A stretch of DNA of 64,000 nucleotides, taken from Rheinheimera sp. D18. Its GTDB lineage: Bacteria > Pseudomonadota > Gammaproteobacteria > Enterobacterales > Alteromonadaceae. Positions 43,289 through 53,766 of this stretch are shown here, piece after piece. The stretch's first letter is position 1; the number at the start of each line of letters is the position of its first letter. The notes under the pieces were generated by a model, which saw nothing but the letters and a program-made list of their open reading frames with translations, was not told where the DNA came from and ran no database searches. Made by a program: the position numbers and the translations under genes. Where the stretch lies: positions 620,001 to 684,000 of the forward strand of contig NZ_CP037745.1 in NCBI RefSeq assembly GCF_004345025.1, in the 5' to 3' direction.

Positions 43289-45160
43289 ATGTCAGCAGGT
43301 AAGCTAATTGTTTCTAAGCGTTTTTTGCCCTTTTTTCTTACTCAAGCTAGCGGCGCGTTTAACGACAATGTATTTAAAAATGCGTTAATGCTAATGCTTA
43401 CCTTTGCCGCAGCAAATGCCCTGCCATGGGACATTGATTTAACCATGAATTTGGCGGCCGGCTTGTTTATTTTGCCGTTTTTACTATTTTCAGCTACCGC
43501 AGGCGCTTTAGCTGATGCGGTGTGTAAAACTAGGTTAATTCGTGCATTAAAGTTGCTTGAAATCGGTTTAATGTTATTAGCCGGTGCTGCATTTTACTTT
43601 GAACAATATATGTTGTTGCTTGCGCTACTATTTTTAATGGGTAGCCAATCTGCATTTTTTGGCCCCGTTAAGTACGCTATTTTGCCGCAATTACTGACTG
43701 AGAAAGAATTATTAGCGGGTAATGCTTGGGTAGAAATGGGCACTTTTATCGCTATATTACTGGGCACTATTACCGGAGGTGTATTGGTTGGCTTGGCTGG
43801 TGCGCCAATATGGATCGCGTTAATTGTTATCGCATTTTCTGTGTTGGGTTATCTGATTAGTCGAAAAATACCCTTGGTAGATAAAATGGCTGGTGCTGAG
43901 CACTTTCGCTTTGCCCCTTGGCAGCAAACTAAAGCGGCAATTAGCATTAGTTACAGCAACAGAACGCTGTACTTAGCTATTATGGCGATTAGCTGGTTTT
44001 GGTTTTTAGGCGCTAGTTATCTAACCCAGTTTCCTAATTTTACTAAAACCATACTCGGTGGTGATAACACCGTTGTGACCGCGCTGCTAGTGGCATTTTC
44101 AGTGGGCGTTGGTATAGGGTCTATGCTTTGTGAGCGGCTATCTGGCGATAGAGTAGAGTTAGGTTTAGTGCCGATAGGCTCGGTAGGCTTAACGGTGTTT
44201 GGTGTTAGTTTATTTTTTAGTAGCCCAGCGCAATTATCCGTAGAGCTATTAAATTTGCAACAGTTTTTAGCAACCGGTTTTGGTTGGAAAGTACTGATCG
44301 ATCTTATTTTTATTGGTATATCGGGTGGTCTATTTATTGTGCCGCTATATGCATTATTACAGCAGCGCGCAGAACCGCAGCAGCGAGCGCGAGTGATCGC
44401 GGCTAATAATATTTTTAATGCCTTGTTTATGGTAGCCAGCGCAATTGCCGGTATTGTCTTTTTAACCGTGTTTAATTTAGCGATACCAGAATACTTTTTA
44501 ATACTGGCCGTAATGAATGCAGTTATTGCTATTTATGTTTATAGCCAAGTACCAGAGTTTGCCGTGCGCTTTGTTATTTATTTGCTCGGCCATACTATAT
44601 ACCGCGTGAAAAGTCACGGGCTTGAGCATATCCCAAACGACGGCGCCGCTATACTGGTGGCAAATCACGTAAGCTATGTAGATGCATTGCTGATTGGCGG
44701 TGCGGTGCGCCGTCCGGTAAGCTTTGTGATGGAAAAGGCAATTTATGATTTACCTGTTGCCAATTGGTTATTTAAAGCCGCTAGAACCATTCCAATTTGT
44801 GCCAAGCAAAAAGATGAAGCGGTGTATGAAGCTGCATTTGCCGCGATTAAACACGAATTAGCGCAAGGTAACTTAGTATGTATTTTTCCGGAAGGACGCT
44901 TAACTAAAACCGGAGAAATTGACAGCTTTCGTCCCGGTATCGAGCGTATTGTCGCCGAAACGCCAGTACCCGTTATCCCTATGGCGCTACAAGGCTTATG
45001 GGGCTCATTTTTTAGTCATCATGGTAATGGCGCATTTAAATTTAAAGGTCGATTTTGGTCAAAGGTTAATTTGATAGCTAGCGCTGAAATTCCAGCAGAA
45101 CAAGCATCGGCAGCAGAGCTGGAACAACAGGTCAAGCGCTTAAGAGGCGCGGGACGTTAA
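43289..45160 (+). CDS. MFS transporter fused to PlsC-type acyltransferase (lysophospholipid recycling)
   Basis: A 623-residue fusion. Residues 1-420 form an MFS transporter like LplT (early TQASGAFNDNVFKNALMLM is the LplT-type signature). Residues about 425-620 are a 1-acylglycerol-phosphate acyltransferase domain with NHVSYVDALL (the H(X4)D motif) and FPEGRLTKTG. In E. coli, LplT flips lysophosphatidylethanolamine inward and Aas re-acylates it; here the transporter and acyltransferase are joined and the AMP-binding acyl-ACP synthetase part of Aas is absent. GGAG precedes the ATG. The acyl donor must therefore come ready-made. Role inferred from domains. Confidence 0.87.
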   Translation: MSAGKLIVSKRFLPFFLTQASGAFNDNVFKNALMLMLTFAAANALPWDIDLTMNLAAGLFILPFLLFSATAGALADAVCKTRLIRALKLLEIGLMLLAGAAFYFEQYMLLLALLFLMGSQSAFFGPVKYAILPQLLTEKELLAGNAWVEMGTFIAILLGTITGGVLVGLAGAPIWIALIVIAFSVLGYLISRKIPLVDKMAGAEHFRFAPWQQTKAAISISYSNRTLYLAIMAISWFWFLGASYLTQFPNFTKTILGGDNTVVTALLVAFSVGVGIGSMLCERLSGDRVELGLVPIGSVGLTVFGVSLFFSSPAQLSVELLNLQQFLATGFGWKVLIDLIFIGISGGLFIVPLYALLQQRAEPQQRARVIAANNIFNALFMVASAIAGIVFLTVFNLAIPEYFLILAVMNAVIAIYVYSQVPEFAVRFVIYLLGHTIYRVKSHGLEHIPNDGAAILVANHVSYVDALLIGGAVRRPVSFVMEKAIYDLPVANWLFKAARTIPICAKQKDEAVYEAAFAAIKHELAQGNLVCIFPEGRLTKTGEIDSFRPGIERIVAETPVPVIPMALQGLWGSFFSHHGNGAFKFKGRFWSKVNLIASAEIPAEQASAAELEQQVKRLRGAGR

Positions 45161-45309
45161 GTGTAACTGTCAGGTTAATTGACATTATGGCTGTACCATC
45201 ATCTTGTATGTGGTATAGCTTTTAAACGGTCTATCGTGTTTATTTTAGATATAGCTGTTCATATATTATACAGTAGTTAAGTTTTACTGCGGTTATCGCT
45301 ATAGCGCTG

Positions 45310-45329
45310 TTGGTGTGTTAGCGCACCAA
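45310..45329. promoter_or_regulatory. Inverted repeat upstream of the sigma-54 promoter
   Basis: TTGGTG, 8 bases, CACCAA (45310-45329), about 50-70 bases before the -24 element: a possible enhancer-binding protein site. Confidence 0.35.
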
Positions 45330-45378
45330 GCTCAATGTTACCTCTTCTATTTACTATTAATTGTGGTTTTTCACTTGT

Positions 45379-45394
45379 AGGCATGTAAGTTGCT
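45379..45394 (+). promoter_or_regulatory. Sigma-54 promoter of the PEP-CTERM esterase gene
   Basis: AGGCATG-TAAG-TTGCT: GG at 45380-45381 and GC at 45392-45393 with exactly 10 bases between, matching the TGGCACG-N4-TTGCW consensus at all but two positions. It predicts a transcript start near 45405. A small hairpin (GGCCT/AGGCC, 45408-45421) would lie at the 5' end of the RNA. Confidence 0.75.
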
Positions 45395-45446
45395 GTAGCA
45401 ACGTGCAGGCCTGTCTAGGCCGCTAATAAAAATAAAGGGATAACGA

Positions 45447-46460
45447 ATGAAAACAATACCATCATTTCTTTGGTTGAAGTGTTTTGTGCTCAGTATCAGT
45501 TTAACTTTGCTCACTTTACCTGTATCTGCGTCGATAATTTTTTCTGACATTTATATTTTTGGTGATAGCTTGTCTGACACAGGTAACACCAAAGCTACTG
45601 TGCCTCTAGGTAGTCTTGGGCCTGTAGCTGCATTGGCTGGTTATGGTCCAAACGGCCGTTTCTCTAATGGTAATGTTTGGCATGAATACCTAGCGAGTGA
45701 TTTAGCGTTATCTACGACACGCTCTACCTCTGGCGGTAATAATTTCGCTTACGGTGGTGCTCGCATTGATAACACGTCAGGTGTGTCGACAGGCGTATTA
45801 AATCAGTATGACCAGTATTTAAACCGTTTGTCAGGTAGCGCTTTTGACGCTGATGCATTGTATATTGCTTGGGCTGGCGGCAATGATATGCGTGATTTAG
45901 TGGGTGTGACTAGCCCACTGATGATGGTGACGTCTATTATTGGTAACTTTCAAATGATGCTGACCGACATGATTGCACGAGGGGCAATGACATTGTTGGT
46001 GCCCAATTTGCCGGATCTTGGCAGTATTCCTGAGTTTGCTGCAACGGCAGAAAGCTTTTCCGGACATGAAGTAAGCATGTTATGGAATAGCATGCTGGAA
46101 GATATGCTAATTAATTTGGCAAAAAATTCCGATGCACAAATTTACATGTTAGATGTACGTAGTATATTTGACGGTATTTTAGCCGATCCTTTATCTGAAG
46201 GTTTTAGTAATACTACCGACCAATGTAGATCCGTTACTGGTGGGCTTTTCGCTAGTGAACGTACCTGTGCTAACGTTTCACAATATGTGTTTTGGGATGA
46301 AATTCATCCGACCAGCCGGGCTCATGGTATTTTAGGACGTGAAGCCTATGCTTTATTGGCAAGCGGTATTACCGTTTATCAGCAAGTTCCTGAGCCTGCA
46401 ACCTTAGTATTATTTCTTTTAGGCGTTGGCTACATCGCAAGACGCAAGCGTTTTCATTAA
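45447..46460 (+). CDS. GDSL/SGNH esterase with PEP-CTERM sorting signal
   Basis: A 337-residue secreted hydrolase: signal peptide (about 1-28), block I FGDSLSDTGN with the catalytic Ser, block II-like GGNNFAYGGARI, block III AGGNDMRD, and block V DEIHPTSRAHG with the catalytic Asp/His. It resembles the thermolabile-haemolysin/phospholipase branch. The C-terminus is a textbook PEP-CTERM signal: VPEPATL, a hydrophobic helix LVLFLLGVGYIA and a basic RRKRFH end, recognised by an exosortase (XrtA/EpsH type). The start follows AAAGGGA. No exosortase is in the window. Expression is probably sigma-54-dependent. Confidence 0.93.
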   Translation: MKTIPSFLWLKCFVLSISLTLLTLPVSASIIFSDIYIFGDSLSDTGNTKATVPLGSLGPVAALAGYGPNGRFSNGNVWHEYLASDLALSTTRSTSGGNNFAYGGARIDNTSGVSTGVLNQYDQYLNRLSGSAFDADALYIAWAGGNDMRDLVGVTSPLMMVTSIIGNFQMMLTDMIARGAMTLLVPNLPDLGSIPEFAATAESFSGHEVSMLWNSMLEDMLINLAKNSDAQIYMLDVRSIFDGILADPLSEGFSNTTDQCRSVTGGLFASERTCANVSQYVFWDEIHPTSRAHGILGREAYALLASGITVYQQVPEPATLVLFLLGVGYIARRKRFH

Positions 46461-46585
46461 ATAGAAAATAGCAAACAGCACGCAAAAATATGCGTGCTGT
46501 TTACTTAATTTGTTAACAGATACTTGTTCTAACACTGTGCTGCCCTCATTAACTAAGTTAATTATAAATGCGCACGGAGAGCTTT

Positions 46586-47740
46586 ATGCTCAATTTTTCA
46601 TTTCAAAACCCAACCCGTATTGTTTTTGGCCAAGCTCAGTTGGCAAAGCTAAGTACCTTAATTCCTACTGGTAGTAAGGTATTGCTGCTATATGGCGGTG
46701 GTTCAATTAAAAGTAATGGTGTTTACGATCAAGTAGTTAAAGCCTTATCAGGTTTTGATTGGCAAGAGTTTAGTGGTATAGAGCCTAACCCAAGCTTTGA
46801 AACACTAATGCGTGCGGCAGATATTGTGCGCCGTGAAAAAATTGATTTTTTGCTGCCAGTAGGTGGTGGTAGTGTAATTGATGGTAGTAAATTTATTGCC
46901 GCAGCGGCGATGTTTCACGGTGACGCTTGGGATATTCTAGCCAATGGTGCTCGCGTAACTTCTGCTGTGCCTTTAGGCTGTGTGCTAACACTACCAGCAA
47001 CCGGCTCAGAAAGTAACGGTAACTCGGTGGTTACTCGCTATGACACTCAACAGAAGTTGTCGTTTTCAAGCCCTTTAGTTTATCCAAAATTTGCGATTCT
47101 TGACCCAAGCGTAACCTTTAGCTTACCGCCTAAACAAGTAGCTAATGGTGTGGTTGATGCTTTTATACACGTGATAGAGCAATATTTAACCTATCCGGTT
47201 AATGCGCCAGTGCAAGACCGTTTTGCTGAAGGTTTACTGCAAACCCTTATTGAAGAGGGGCCTAAAGCATTACGCGATCCAGATAACTATGATGTGCGCG
47301 CCAATATTATGTGGGCAGCAACGATGGCACTTAATGGTTTGATTGGCCAGGGTGTGCCGCAAGATTGGGCAACGCATATGATAGGTCATGAAATTACTGC
47401 AGTGTATGGCTTAGATCATGCACAAACCTTAGCTATTGTGTTGCCAGCGTTACTGCAACAGCAACGGCAACAAAAACGCGAGAAACTGCTGCAATATGGT
47501 CGTCGCGTATGGCAACTGCAGCATAGCGATGAAGAGCGTTTAATTGATGAAGCCATTAACCACACTCGCGCTTTTTTCGAGCAAATGGGGGTGCCAACAC
47601 GCTTAGCTGACTACGGTATTACAGCCGATGCGGTGGATATCTTGGTAGCCAAATTAGAGGTTAATGGCATGGTTAAGTTAGGCGAGCATGGCGACATTAC
47701 GCCAGAGATCACCAAGCAAATTTTGCGCAGCGCAATATAA
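46586..47740 (+). CDS. Iron-containing alcohol dehydrogenase, YqhD/butanol dehydrogenase type
   Basis: A 384-residue NAD(P)H-dependent reductase of group III. The ATG at 46586 has GGAG six bases upstream, while the one at 46568 has none. Motifs: GGGSIKSNGVYDQV near residue 40, VGGGSVIDGSKFIA (nucleotide binding, 95-110) and the metal ligands Asp in NGVVDAFIHVIEQYL with its His, then GHEITAVYGLDHAQTLAI with two His. It probably reduces aldehydes. It is monocistronic and ends at a hairpin before dapB. Close to YqhD but I do not assign the symbol. Confidence 0.9.
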   Translation: MLNFSFQNPTRIVFGQAQLAKLSTLIPTGSKVLLLYGGGSIKSNGVYDQVVKALSGFDWQEFSGIEPNPSFETLMRAADIVRREKIDFLLPVGGGSVIDGSKFIAAAAMFHGDAWDILANGARVTSAVPLGCVLTLPATGSESNGNSVVTRYDTQQKLSFSSPLVYPKFAILDPSVTFSLPPKQVANGVVDAFIHVIEQYLTYPVNAPVQDRFAEGLLQTLIEEGPKALRDPDNYDVRANIMWAATMALNGLIGQGVPQDWATHMIGHEITAVYGLDHAQTLAIVLPALLQQQRQQKREKLLQYGRRVWQLQHSDEERLIDEAINHTRAFFEQMGVPTRLADYGITADAVDILVAKLEVNGMVKLGEHGDITPEITKQILRSAI

Positions 47741-47759
47741 CTACAGGTTAAAGCATTAA

Positions 47760-47785
47760 AAAATAGCCATTAAGATGGCTATTTT
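47760..47785 (+). terminator. Terminator of the Fe-alcohol dehydrogenase gene
   Basis: AAAATAGCCAT (47760-47770), TAAG, ATGGCTATTTT (47775-47785). Confidence 0.8.
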
Positions 47786-47847
47786 GCTTTCTACTATTGG
47801 TTGTTTTTGTTTTAATAGCCGCCTTAGTTATTGATGAACAGAGTTTT

Positions 47848-48660
47848 ATGATGCCAACTATCGGAATTTTTGGTGCTAATGGCCGGATGGGGCGCACGTT
47901 AATTAATGTTGCTCACGAGCAGCAGCTAAAACTTACCGGCGCAACGGTACGTCAAGATTCGCCATTTATTGGGCTTGATGCTGGCGAGCTAGCAGGTTGT
48001 GGCAAACTTGGGCTATTACTTAGTGCTGCTAATACTTGCAGCATTAACCAAGCGGATATTTGGCTTGATTTTACAATGCCAGAGCCAATGCTGCAGCATT
48101 TAACGTTAGCGGTAGCAGCGCAAAAAGCTATGGTCATCGGCGTGACAGGGTTAACGGATCAGCAATACCAGCAAGTGCAACAAGCCAGCCAGCATATTCC
48201 TATTATTTGGGCACCTAATATGAGTGTTGGTGTTAACTTGTTGCTACATTTGGTGCAAACCGCAGCCAAAGTGATGGGGCAAACTGCAGATATAGAAATT
48301 ATAGAGGCGCATCATCGCTATAAGAAAGATGCGCCCTCTGGTACGGCTATGGCAATAGGCAATAGTATTGCTAAGGTACTAGGACGTGATCTAAATGACG
48401 TTGCGGTATATGGGCGTGAAGGTATAACCGGTGAGCGTGAGCAACAAACTATAGGGTTTTCTACTATACGTGCGGGCGACGTTATTGGCGATCATACTGC
48501 ACTATTTGCAGATTTAGGCGAAAGACTCGAAATAACCCATAAAGCGTCTAGTCGAAACACCTTCGCACAAGGCGCACTGCGCGCTGCGCACTGGTTGCAA
48601 AATAAGCAGCCTGGGCTTTATACCATGCAACAAGTGCTAGGTTTAGCTAACTTAAGCTAG
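47848..48660 (+). CDS. dapB: 4-hydroxy-tetrahydrodipicolinate reductase
   Basis: DapB makes tetrahydrodipicolinate in the lysine/diaminopimelate pathway. The start is ATG 47848 or 47851 (about 270 residues, normal); longer readings begin with a TTG in the terminator region and are not credible. Motifs: IGIFGANGRMGRTL (NAD(P) binding), the catalytic EAHHRYKKDAPSGTA near residue 155. It precedes carAB as in many gammaproteobacteria. Confidence 0.96.
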   Translation: MMPTIGIFGANGRMGRTLINVAHEQQLKLTGATVRQDSPFIGLDAGELAGCGKLGLLLSAANTCSINQADIWLDFTMPEPMLQHLTLAVAAQKAMVIGVTGLTDQQYQQVQQASQHIPIIWAPNMSVGVNLLLHLVQTAAKVMGQTADIEIIEAHHRYKKDAPSGTAMAIGNSIAKVLGRDLNDVAVYGREGITGEREQQTIGFSTIRAGDVIGDHTALFADLGERLEITHKASSRNTFAQGALRAAHWLQNKQPGLYTMQQVLGLANLS

Positions 48661-48797
48661 TTTTATACCGAGCTTGGGCAACAAAGCAACGCAAGTCGAT
48701 ATTTATAATAAAACAGAAAAATTTATAGCTAATTATCCTGCAATCGCATAGAATAGTCAGGTTTGCCCAAGGCAAATTTGCTATCACATTTTGGGTC

Positions 48798-48839
48798 AAA
48801 ACGGGTTGTAAAACAGTTGCGGTTTTTGCCCGTTTTTTG
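48798..48839 (+). promoter_or_regulatory. Terminator-like hairpin in the carA leader (possible attenuator)
   Basis: AAAACGGG (48798-48805) pairs with CCCGTTTT (48829-48836), with an inner AAAAC/GTTTT stem (48810-48814/48822-48826), followed by a T run, only 20 bases before the carA start and overlapping the approach to its ribosome site. Confidence 0.6.
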
Positions 48840-48855
48840 CTGTTTGGAGGTTATT

Positions 48856-49986
48856 TTGTCTAAGTCCGCCCTGCTCGTACTGGAAGACGGCACCGTATTT
48901 CACGGTACAGCCATTGGCGCTAAAGGAGTTTCTGTAGGTGAAGTGGTGTTCAACACTTCGATGACCGGGTATCAAGAAATATTAACAGATCCCTCATACG
49001 CAGAACAAATCGTCACTCTTACTTATCCGCATATTGGTAACACCGGCACAAACGCTGAAGATGAAGAATCAAATCAGGTTTGGGCTAAAGGTTTAATAAT
49101 CAGAGATTTACCACTTCTTTCAAGTAACTTCCGTAATCAACAATCTTTAACCGACTACCTCTCTGCACACAATGTTGTGGGTATTGCTGATATTGACACC
49201 CGTAAGCTAACCCGAATTCTGCGCGAAAAAGGCACACAAAACGGCTGTATTATTGCCGGTGATAACCTTGATGCAGCTAAAGCCTTGCAGTTAGCCAAAG
49301 ATTTTCCTGGTTTGGCTGGTATGGATTTAGCAAAGCAGGTTACAACAAAGCAGCCGTATCCTTGGACTGAAGGGGTTTGGCGTCTGGGTGAAGGTTATAA
49401 CCAGAATACCTCAGGTGAGTTTCATGTGGTTGCCTACGATTTTGGTGTAAAGCGTAATATTTTACGTTCTTTGGCTGAGCGTGGTTGCCGCTTAACGGTA
49501 GTACCTGCGCAAACTTCTGCGGCTGAAGTGCTAGCGATGAAGCCCGATGGGATATTTTTATCAAACGGCCCTGGCGACCCAGCACCTTGCGATTACGCCA
49601 TTGAAGCGATTAAAACTTTTTTAACTACTGATATACCGCTGTTTGGTATCTGTTTAGGCCACCAGTTATTGGCTCTAGCTAGTGGTGCACGCACGCTGAA
49701 AATGAAATTTGGTCATCATGGTGCTAACCATCCGGTGCAAATTTTAACTACGAAGCGAGTGATGATTACGGCTCAGAATCACGGTTTTGCGGTAGATGAA
49801 ACCAGCTTGCCAGAAACCTTGCGCGCTACTCATAAATCGTTATTTGATGGTACTTTGCAAGGCTTAGAGCGCACAGATAAACCTGCGTTTAGTTTTCAAG
49901 GACACCCTGAGGCTAGCCCTGGACCGTTTGAAGCCGCTGAGCTATTCGACCATTTTATTGCGCTGATGCGTAAACATTCAGCCTAA
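48856..49986 (+). CDS. carA: Carbamoyl-phosphate synthase small (glutaminase) subunit
   Basis: CarA hydrolyses glutamine and channels ammonia to CarB for arginine and pyrimidine synthesis. The start is TTG 48856: GGAGG lies five bases upstream and the protein then begins [16 protein letters not shown], as in relatives (376 residues); the in-frame ATG at 48763 would run through a hairpin. The class I amidotransferase triad is Cys in [13 protein letters not shown] with His/Glu in [11 protein letters not shown]. carB follows 30 bp later. Confidence 0.97.
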   Translation: MSKSALLVLEDGTVFHGTAIGAKGVSVGEVVFNTSMTGYQEILTDPSYAEQIVTLTYPHIGNTGTNAEDEESNQVWAKGLIIRDLPLLSSNFRNQQSLTDYLSAHNVVGIADIDTRKLTRILREKGTQNGCIIAGDNLDAAKALQLAKDFPGLAGMDLAKQVTTKQPYPWTEGVWRLGEGYNQNTSGEFHVVAYDFGVKRNILRSLAERGCRLTVVPAQTSAAEVLAMKPDGIFLSNGPGDPAPCDYAIEAIKTFLTTDIPLFGICLGHQLLALASGARTLKMKFGHHGANHPVQILTTKRVMITAQNHGFAVDETSLPETLRATHKSLFDGTLQGLERTDKPAFSFQGHPEASPGPFEAAELFDHFIALMRKHSA

Positions 49987-50016
49987 GCAAACACGAATTA
50001 CGGAGACTCAGACGCA

Positions 50017-53000
50017 ATGCCAAAACGTACCGACTTAAAAAGTATTCTTATCTTAGGCGCTGGCCCTATCGTTATCGGTCAAGCTTGTGAGTTTGACTAT
50101 TCAGGCGCCCAAGCCTGTAAAGCGCTAAGAGAAGAGGGGTATCGAGTTATTTTAGTTAACTCAAACCCCGCTACTATTATGACTGATCCAGAGATGGCTG
50201 ATGCTACCTATATCGAGCCAATTCATTGGCAAGTAGTAGAGAAAATTATTGAAAAAGAGCGGCCATGTGCCGTATTGCCAACTATGGGCGGTCAAACCGC
50301 ACTTAACTGTGCGTTAGATTTAGAACGTCACGGTGTACTGGCTAAGTACAATGTTGAAATGATTGGCGCAACAGCTGATGCTATTGATAAAGCTGAAGAT
50401 CGTAACCGTTTTGATCAAGCGATGCGTTCTATTGGTTTAGCTTGCCCACGTGCCGGTTTTGCTCATTCAATGGAAGAAGCTTTTGCGGTACTAGAAGACA
50501 TTGGCTTTCCTTGTATTATTCGTCCGTCATTTACTATGGGTGGTTCAGGCGGTGGTATTGCTTATAACCGCGAAGAATTTGAAGAAATTTGTGCTAATGG
50601 TTTAGATTTATCGCCGACCAAAGAATTATTGATTGATGAATCATTAATTGGCTGGAAAGAATATGAGATGGAAGTAGTACGCGATAAAAACGATAACTGC
50701 ATTATCGTTTGTTCTATCGAAAACTTCGATCCAATGGGTGTGCATACGGGCGACTCAATTACCGTAGCGCCAGCACAAACCTTGAGCGACAAAGAATATC
50801 AAATTATGCGTAGCGCCTCGTTAGCGATACTGCGTGAAATAGGCGTTGAAACGGGTGGTTCAAACGTACAGTTTGGTATTGACCCTAAAGATGGCCGGAT
50901 GGTGGTTATTGAGATGAACCCGCGGGTATCTCGTTCATCTGCATTAGCGTCTAAAGCAACCGGCTTCCCGATTGCTAGAGTAGCGGCAAAGCTGGCGGTG
51001 GGTTACACGCTAGATGAACTGGCTAACGATATTACCGGTGGTAAAACCCCAGCGTCGTTTGAGCCAAGTATCGACTATGTAGTAACGAAAGTACCACGCT
51101 TTAACTTTGAAAAATTTGCTGGTGCTAATGACCGCTTAACCACACAGATGAAATCGGTTGGCGAAGTGATGGCAATTGGTCGCAACCAACAAGAATCATT
51201 ACAAAAAGCGTTACGTAGCTTAGAAACGGGCATGTCGGGCTTAGACCCTATTATTGACTTAACCAGAACCGATGCCAAAGACATTATTATTCGTGAACTA
51301 AAAGAACCGGGTGCCGATCGTATTTGGTACATCGGTGATGCATTCCGCTTTGGTATGTCAATTGACGATATTTTTGCCCTCACCAATATTGACCCTTGGT
51401 TTTTAATACAAATTGAAGATTTAATTAAAGAAGAAGCCACCTTGGCCGCGGCTGGTTTTGCTGGTTTAGATAAAGCCGCTATAGCTCGGGTAAAACGGAA
51501 AGGTTTCGCCGATAAACGTATTGCCGATGTATTAGGTGTTAGCGAAAACGAAGTGCGTAAAAAACGGCACAGTTTTGCTATTCACCCAGTATACAAACGG
51601 GTTGACACCTGTGCCGCTGAATTTGCTTCAGATACCGCTTATATGTACTCCACTTACGATGAAGAATGTGAAGCCGCAACCACTAATCGCGATAAAATCA
51701 TGATTATTGGCGGTGGACCAAACCGTATCGGTCAAGGTATCGAGTTTGATTACTGTTGTGTGCACGCGGCATTAGCGCTGCGTGAAGATGGTTATGAAAC
51801 CATTATGATCAACTGTAACCCAGAAACCGTATCAACCGATTATGACACCTCAGATCGCTTGTACTTCGAGCCAATTACTTTAGAAGACGTATTAGAAATA
51901 GTGCGTAAAGAGCAGCCCAAAGGTGTGATCGTGCAATACGGCGGCCAAACGCCACTAAAATTAGCCCGTGCCTTAGAAGCTAACGGCGTGCCAATTATTG
52001 GTACTTCGCCTGATGCGATAGACCGTGCTGAAGACCGCGAGCGTTTCCAGCAAGCGGTAGTGCGCTTAGGCTTAAAGCAGCCGAAAAACGCCACCGTTAC
52101 TAGTGTTGAAGAAGCCTTAAGTAAAGCGGCTGATATTGGTTTTCCAATGGTAGTGCGCCCGTCTTATGTACTAGGTGGTCGCGCCATGGAAATTGTCTAT
52201 GACGAACCAGATTTACGTCGTTATATGACTGAAGCCGTAAGTGTGTCGAATGACTCTCCGGTACTGTTAGATAACTTCTTAGACGATGCTATTGAAGTCG
52301 ATGTTGACGCTATTTGTGACGGCACAGAAGTGGTTATTGGCGGCATTATGGAGCATATCGAACAAGCCGGTGTGCATTCTGGCGACTCGGCCTGTTCGTT
52401 ACCACCGCATTCGTTATCAGCTGAAATACAAGACGTGATGCGCGACCAAGTGCGTAAATTAGCGTTAGAGCTGGGCGTTGTAGGCTTAATGAATACGCAG
52501 TTTGCGGTTAAAGATAACGAAGTGTATTTAATCGAAGTTAACCCACGCGCTGCACGTACTGTGCCCTTTGTGTCGAAAGCAACCGGTGTTGCCGTGGCGA
52601 AAATCGGTGCGCGTTGTATGGTTGGCCAGTCTTTAGCATCACAAGGTGTAACCAAAGAAGTGATCCCACCTTACTACTCAGTTAAAGAAGTGGTTATTCC
52701 GTTTAACAAGTTCCCAGGTGTTGACCCTATTCTTGGCCCTGAAATGCGTTCTACTGGCGAAGTAATGGGTGTGGGCGAAACCTTTAGCTCGGCGTTCTCA
52801 AAAGGCCAGCTAGGTGCAAGTACTTACATTCCTACTGGCGGTAGAGCCTTGCTTTCGGTACGAGACAGCGATAAAGTGCGCGTAGTTGAATTAGCTAAAT
52901 TAATGGTAAGCAAAGGTTTTGAGCTTGATGCTACCGGTGGTACAGCTAAAGCATTACAAGCTGCAGGTATCGAATGTCGTACGGTAAACAAAGTATTTGA

Positions 53001-53238
53001 AGGCCGGCCGCATATTCTCGATAGAATTAAAAACGGTGAATACAGCTATATTGTGAATACTACCGATGGTCGTAAAGCAATAGAAGACTCTAAAGTGATT
53101 CGCCGCGGTACGTTGCAGCATAAAGCCAATTACACCACAACCCTAAATGCCGCCTTTGCTACTGTAGAATCCAGTGCAGCCAGTGCATTTGAAAGTGTTG
53201 TTTCGGTGCAGGAACTACATAAGAGAGTAAACGGATGA
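50017..53238 (+). CDS. carB: Carbamoyl-phosphate synthase large subunit
   Basis: CarB has two homologous ATP-grasp halves that make carboxyphosphate and carbamoyl phosphate. 1073 residues, the standard length; the halves begin [20 protein letters not shown] and [19 protein letters not shown], with [13 protein letters not shown] and [13 protein letters not shown] as glycine-rich loops, and a C-terminal allosteric domain (about 930-1073). The stop overlaps the greA start (ATGA). Confidence 0.98.
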   Translation: MPKRTDLKSILILGAGPIVIGQACEFDYSGAQACKALREEGYRVILVNSNPATIMTDPEMADATYIEPIHWQVVEKIIEKERPCAVLPTMGGQTALNCALDLERHGVLAKYNVEMIGATADAIDKAEDRNRFDQAMRSIGLACPRAGFAHSMEEAFAVLEDIGFPCIIRPSFTMGGSGGGIAYNREEFEEICANGLDLSPTKELLIDESLIGWKEYEMEVVRDKNDNCIIVCSIENFDPMGVHTGDSITVAPAQTLSDKEYQIMRSASLAILREIGVETGGSNVQFGIDPKDGRMVVIEMNPRVSRSSALASKATGFPIARVAAKLAVGYTLDELANDITGGKTPASFEPSIDYVVTKVPRFNFEKFAGANDRLTTQMKSVGEVMAIGRNQQESLQKALRSLETGMSGLDPIIDLTRTDAKDIIIRELKEPGADRIWYIGDAFRFGMSIDDIFALTNIDPWFLIQIEDLIKEEATLAAAGFAGLDKAAIARVKRKGFADKRIADVLGVSENEVRKKRHSFAIHPVYKRVDTCAAEFASDTAYMYSTYDEECEAATTNRDKIMIIGGGPNRIGQGIEFDYCCVHAALALREDGYETIMINCNPETVSTDYDTSDRLYFEPITLEDVLEIVRKEQPKGVIVQYGGQTPLKLARALEANGVPIIGTSPDAIDRAEDRERFQQAVVRLGLKQPKNATVTSVEEALSKAADIGFPMVVRPSYVLGGRAMEIVYDEPDLRRYMTEAVSVSNDSPVLLDNFLDDAIEVDVDAICDGTEVVIGGIMEHIEQAGVHSGDSACSLPPHSLSAEIQDVMRDQVRKLALELGVVGLMNTQFAVKDNEVYLIEVNPRAARTVPFVSKATGVAVAKIGARCMVGQSLASQGVTKEVIPPYYSVKEVVIPFNKFPGVDPILGPEMRSTGEVMGVGETFSSAFSKGQLGASTYIPTGGRALLSVRDSDKVRVVELAKLMVSKGFELDATGGTAKALQAAGIECRTVNKVFEGRPHILDRIKNGEYSYIVNTTDGRKAIEDSKVIRRGTLQHKANYTTTLNAAFATVESSAASAFESVVSVQELHKRVNG

Positions 53239-53711
53239 GTCAAATTCCGATGACAGTTCAAGGCGCAGAGCGATTGCGTGCTGAACTGCATGAACTTAAA
53301 TCGGTTAAACGGCCAATTATTATTCAGGCTATTGCTACCGCACGTGAGCACGGCGACTTAAAAGAGAACGCCGAGTATCACGCTGCGCGTGAGCAGCAAG
53401 GGTTTTGCGAAGGGCGGATCCAAGATATTGAAGCCAAGTTATCTAACGCGCAGATTATTGATATCAGTAAGTTAGCTAATACTGGCAAAGTTATTTTTGG
53501 CTCTACGGTAACTATTCTGAATCTTGATAGCGAAGAAGAAGTAACCTATCGCATTGTTGGCGACGATGAAGCCGATATTAAAAGCAACTTAATATCGATT
53601 AATTCACCAATAGCACGGGGCTTAATAGGTAAAATGGCTGACGATGTTGCAAACATTACCACACCAAAAGGTGTGGTAGAGTTTGAAATTGTCGCAGTGC
53701 AATATATCTAA
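53235..53711 (+). CDS. greA: Transcript cleavage factor GreA
   Basis: GreA rescues backtracked RNA polymerase by promoting transcript cleavage. 158 residues: N-terminal coiled coil with the acidic tip [20 protein letters not shown], then the FKBP-like C-terminal domain ([19 protein letters not shown]). It overlaps carB by 4 bases, so it is co-transcribed and translationally coupled. Confidence 0.97.
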   Translation: MSQIPMTVQGAERLRAELHELKSVKRPIIIQAIATAREHGDLKENAEYHAAREQQGFCEGRIQDIEAKLSNAQIIDISKLANTGKVIFGSTVTILNLDSEEEVTYRIVGDDEADIKSNLISINSPIARGLIGKMADDVANITTPKGVVEFEIVAVQYI

Positions 53712-53725
53712 CGAGCTCGGATATT

Positions 53726-53751
53726 AAAAAAGCGCCTTCAGGCGCTTTTTT
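53726..53751. terminator. Bidirectional terminator between greA and yhbY
   Basis: AAAAAAGCGCC (53726-53736), TTCA, GGCGCTTTTTT (53741-53751); symmetric, serving both convergent genes. Confidence 0.92.
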
Positions 53752-53766
53752 AATACTAAATACGGG

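Noticed and set aside
47797-47847. DapB start at a TTG 17 codons upstream
   Set aside because: It begins just downstream of the preceding gene's terminator and the extra residues are not part of DapB.
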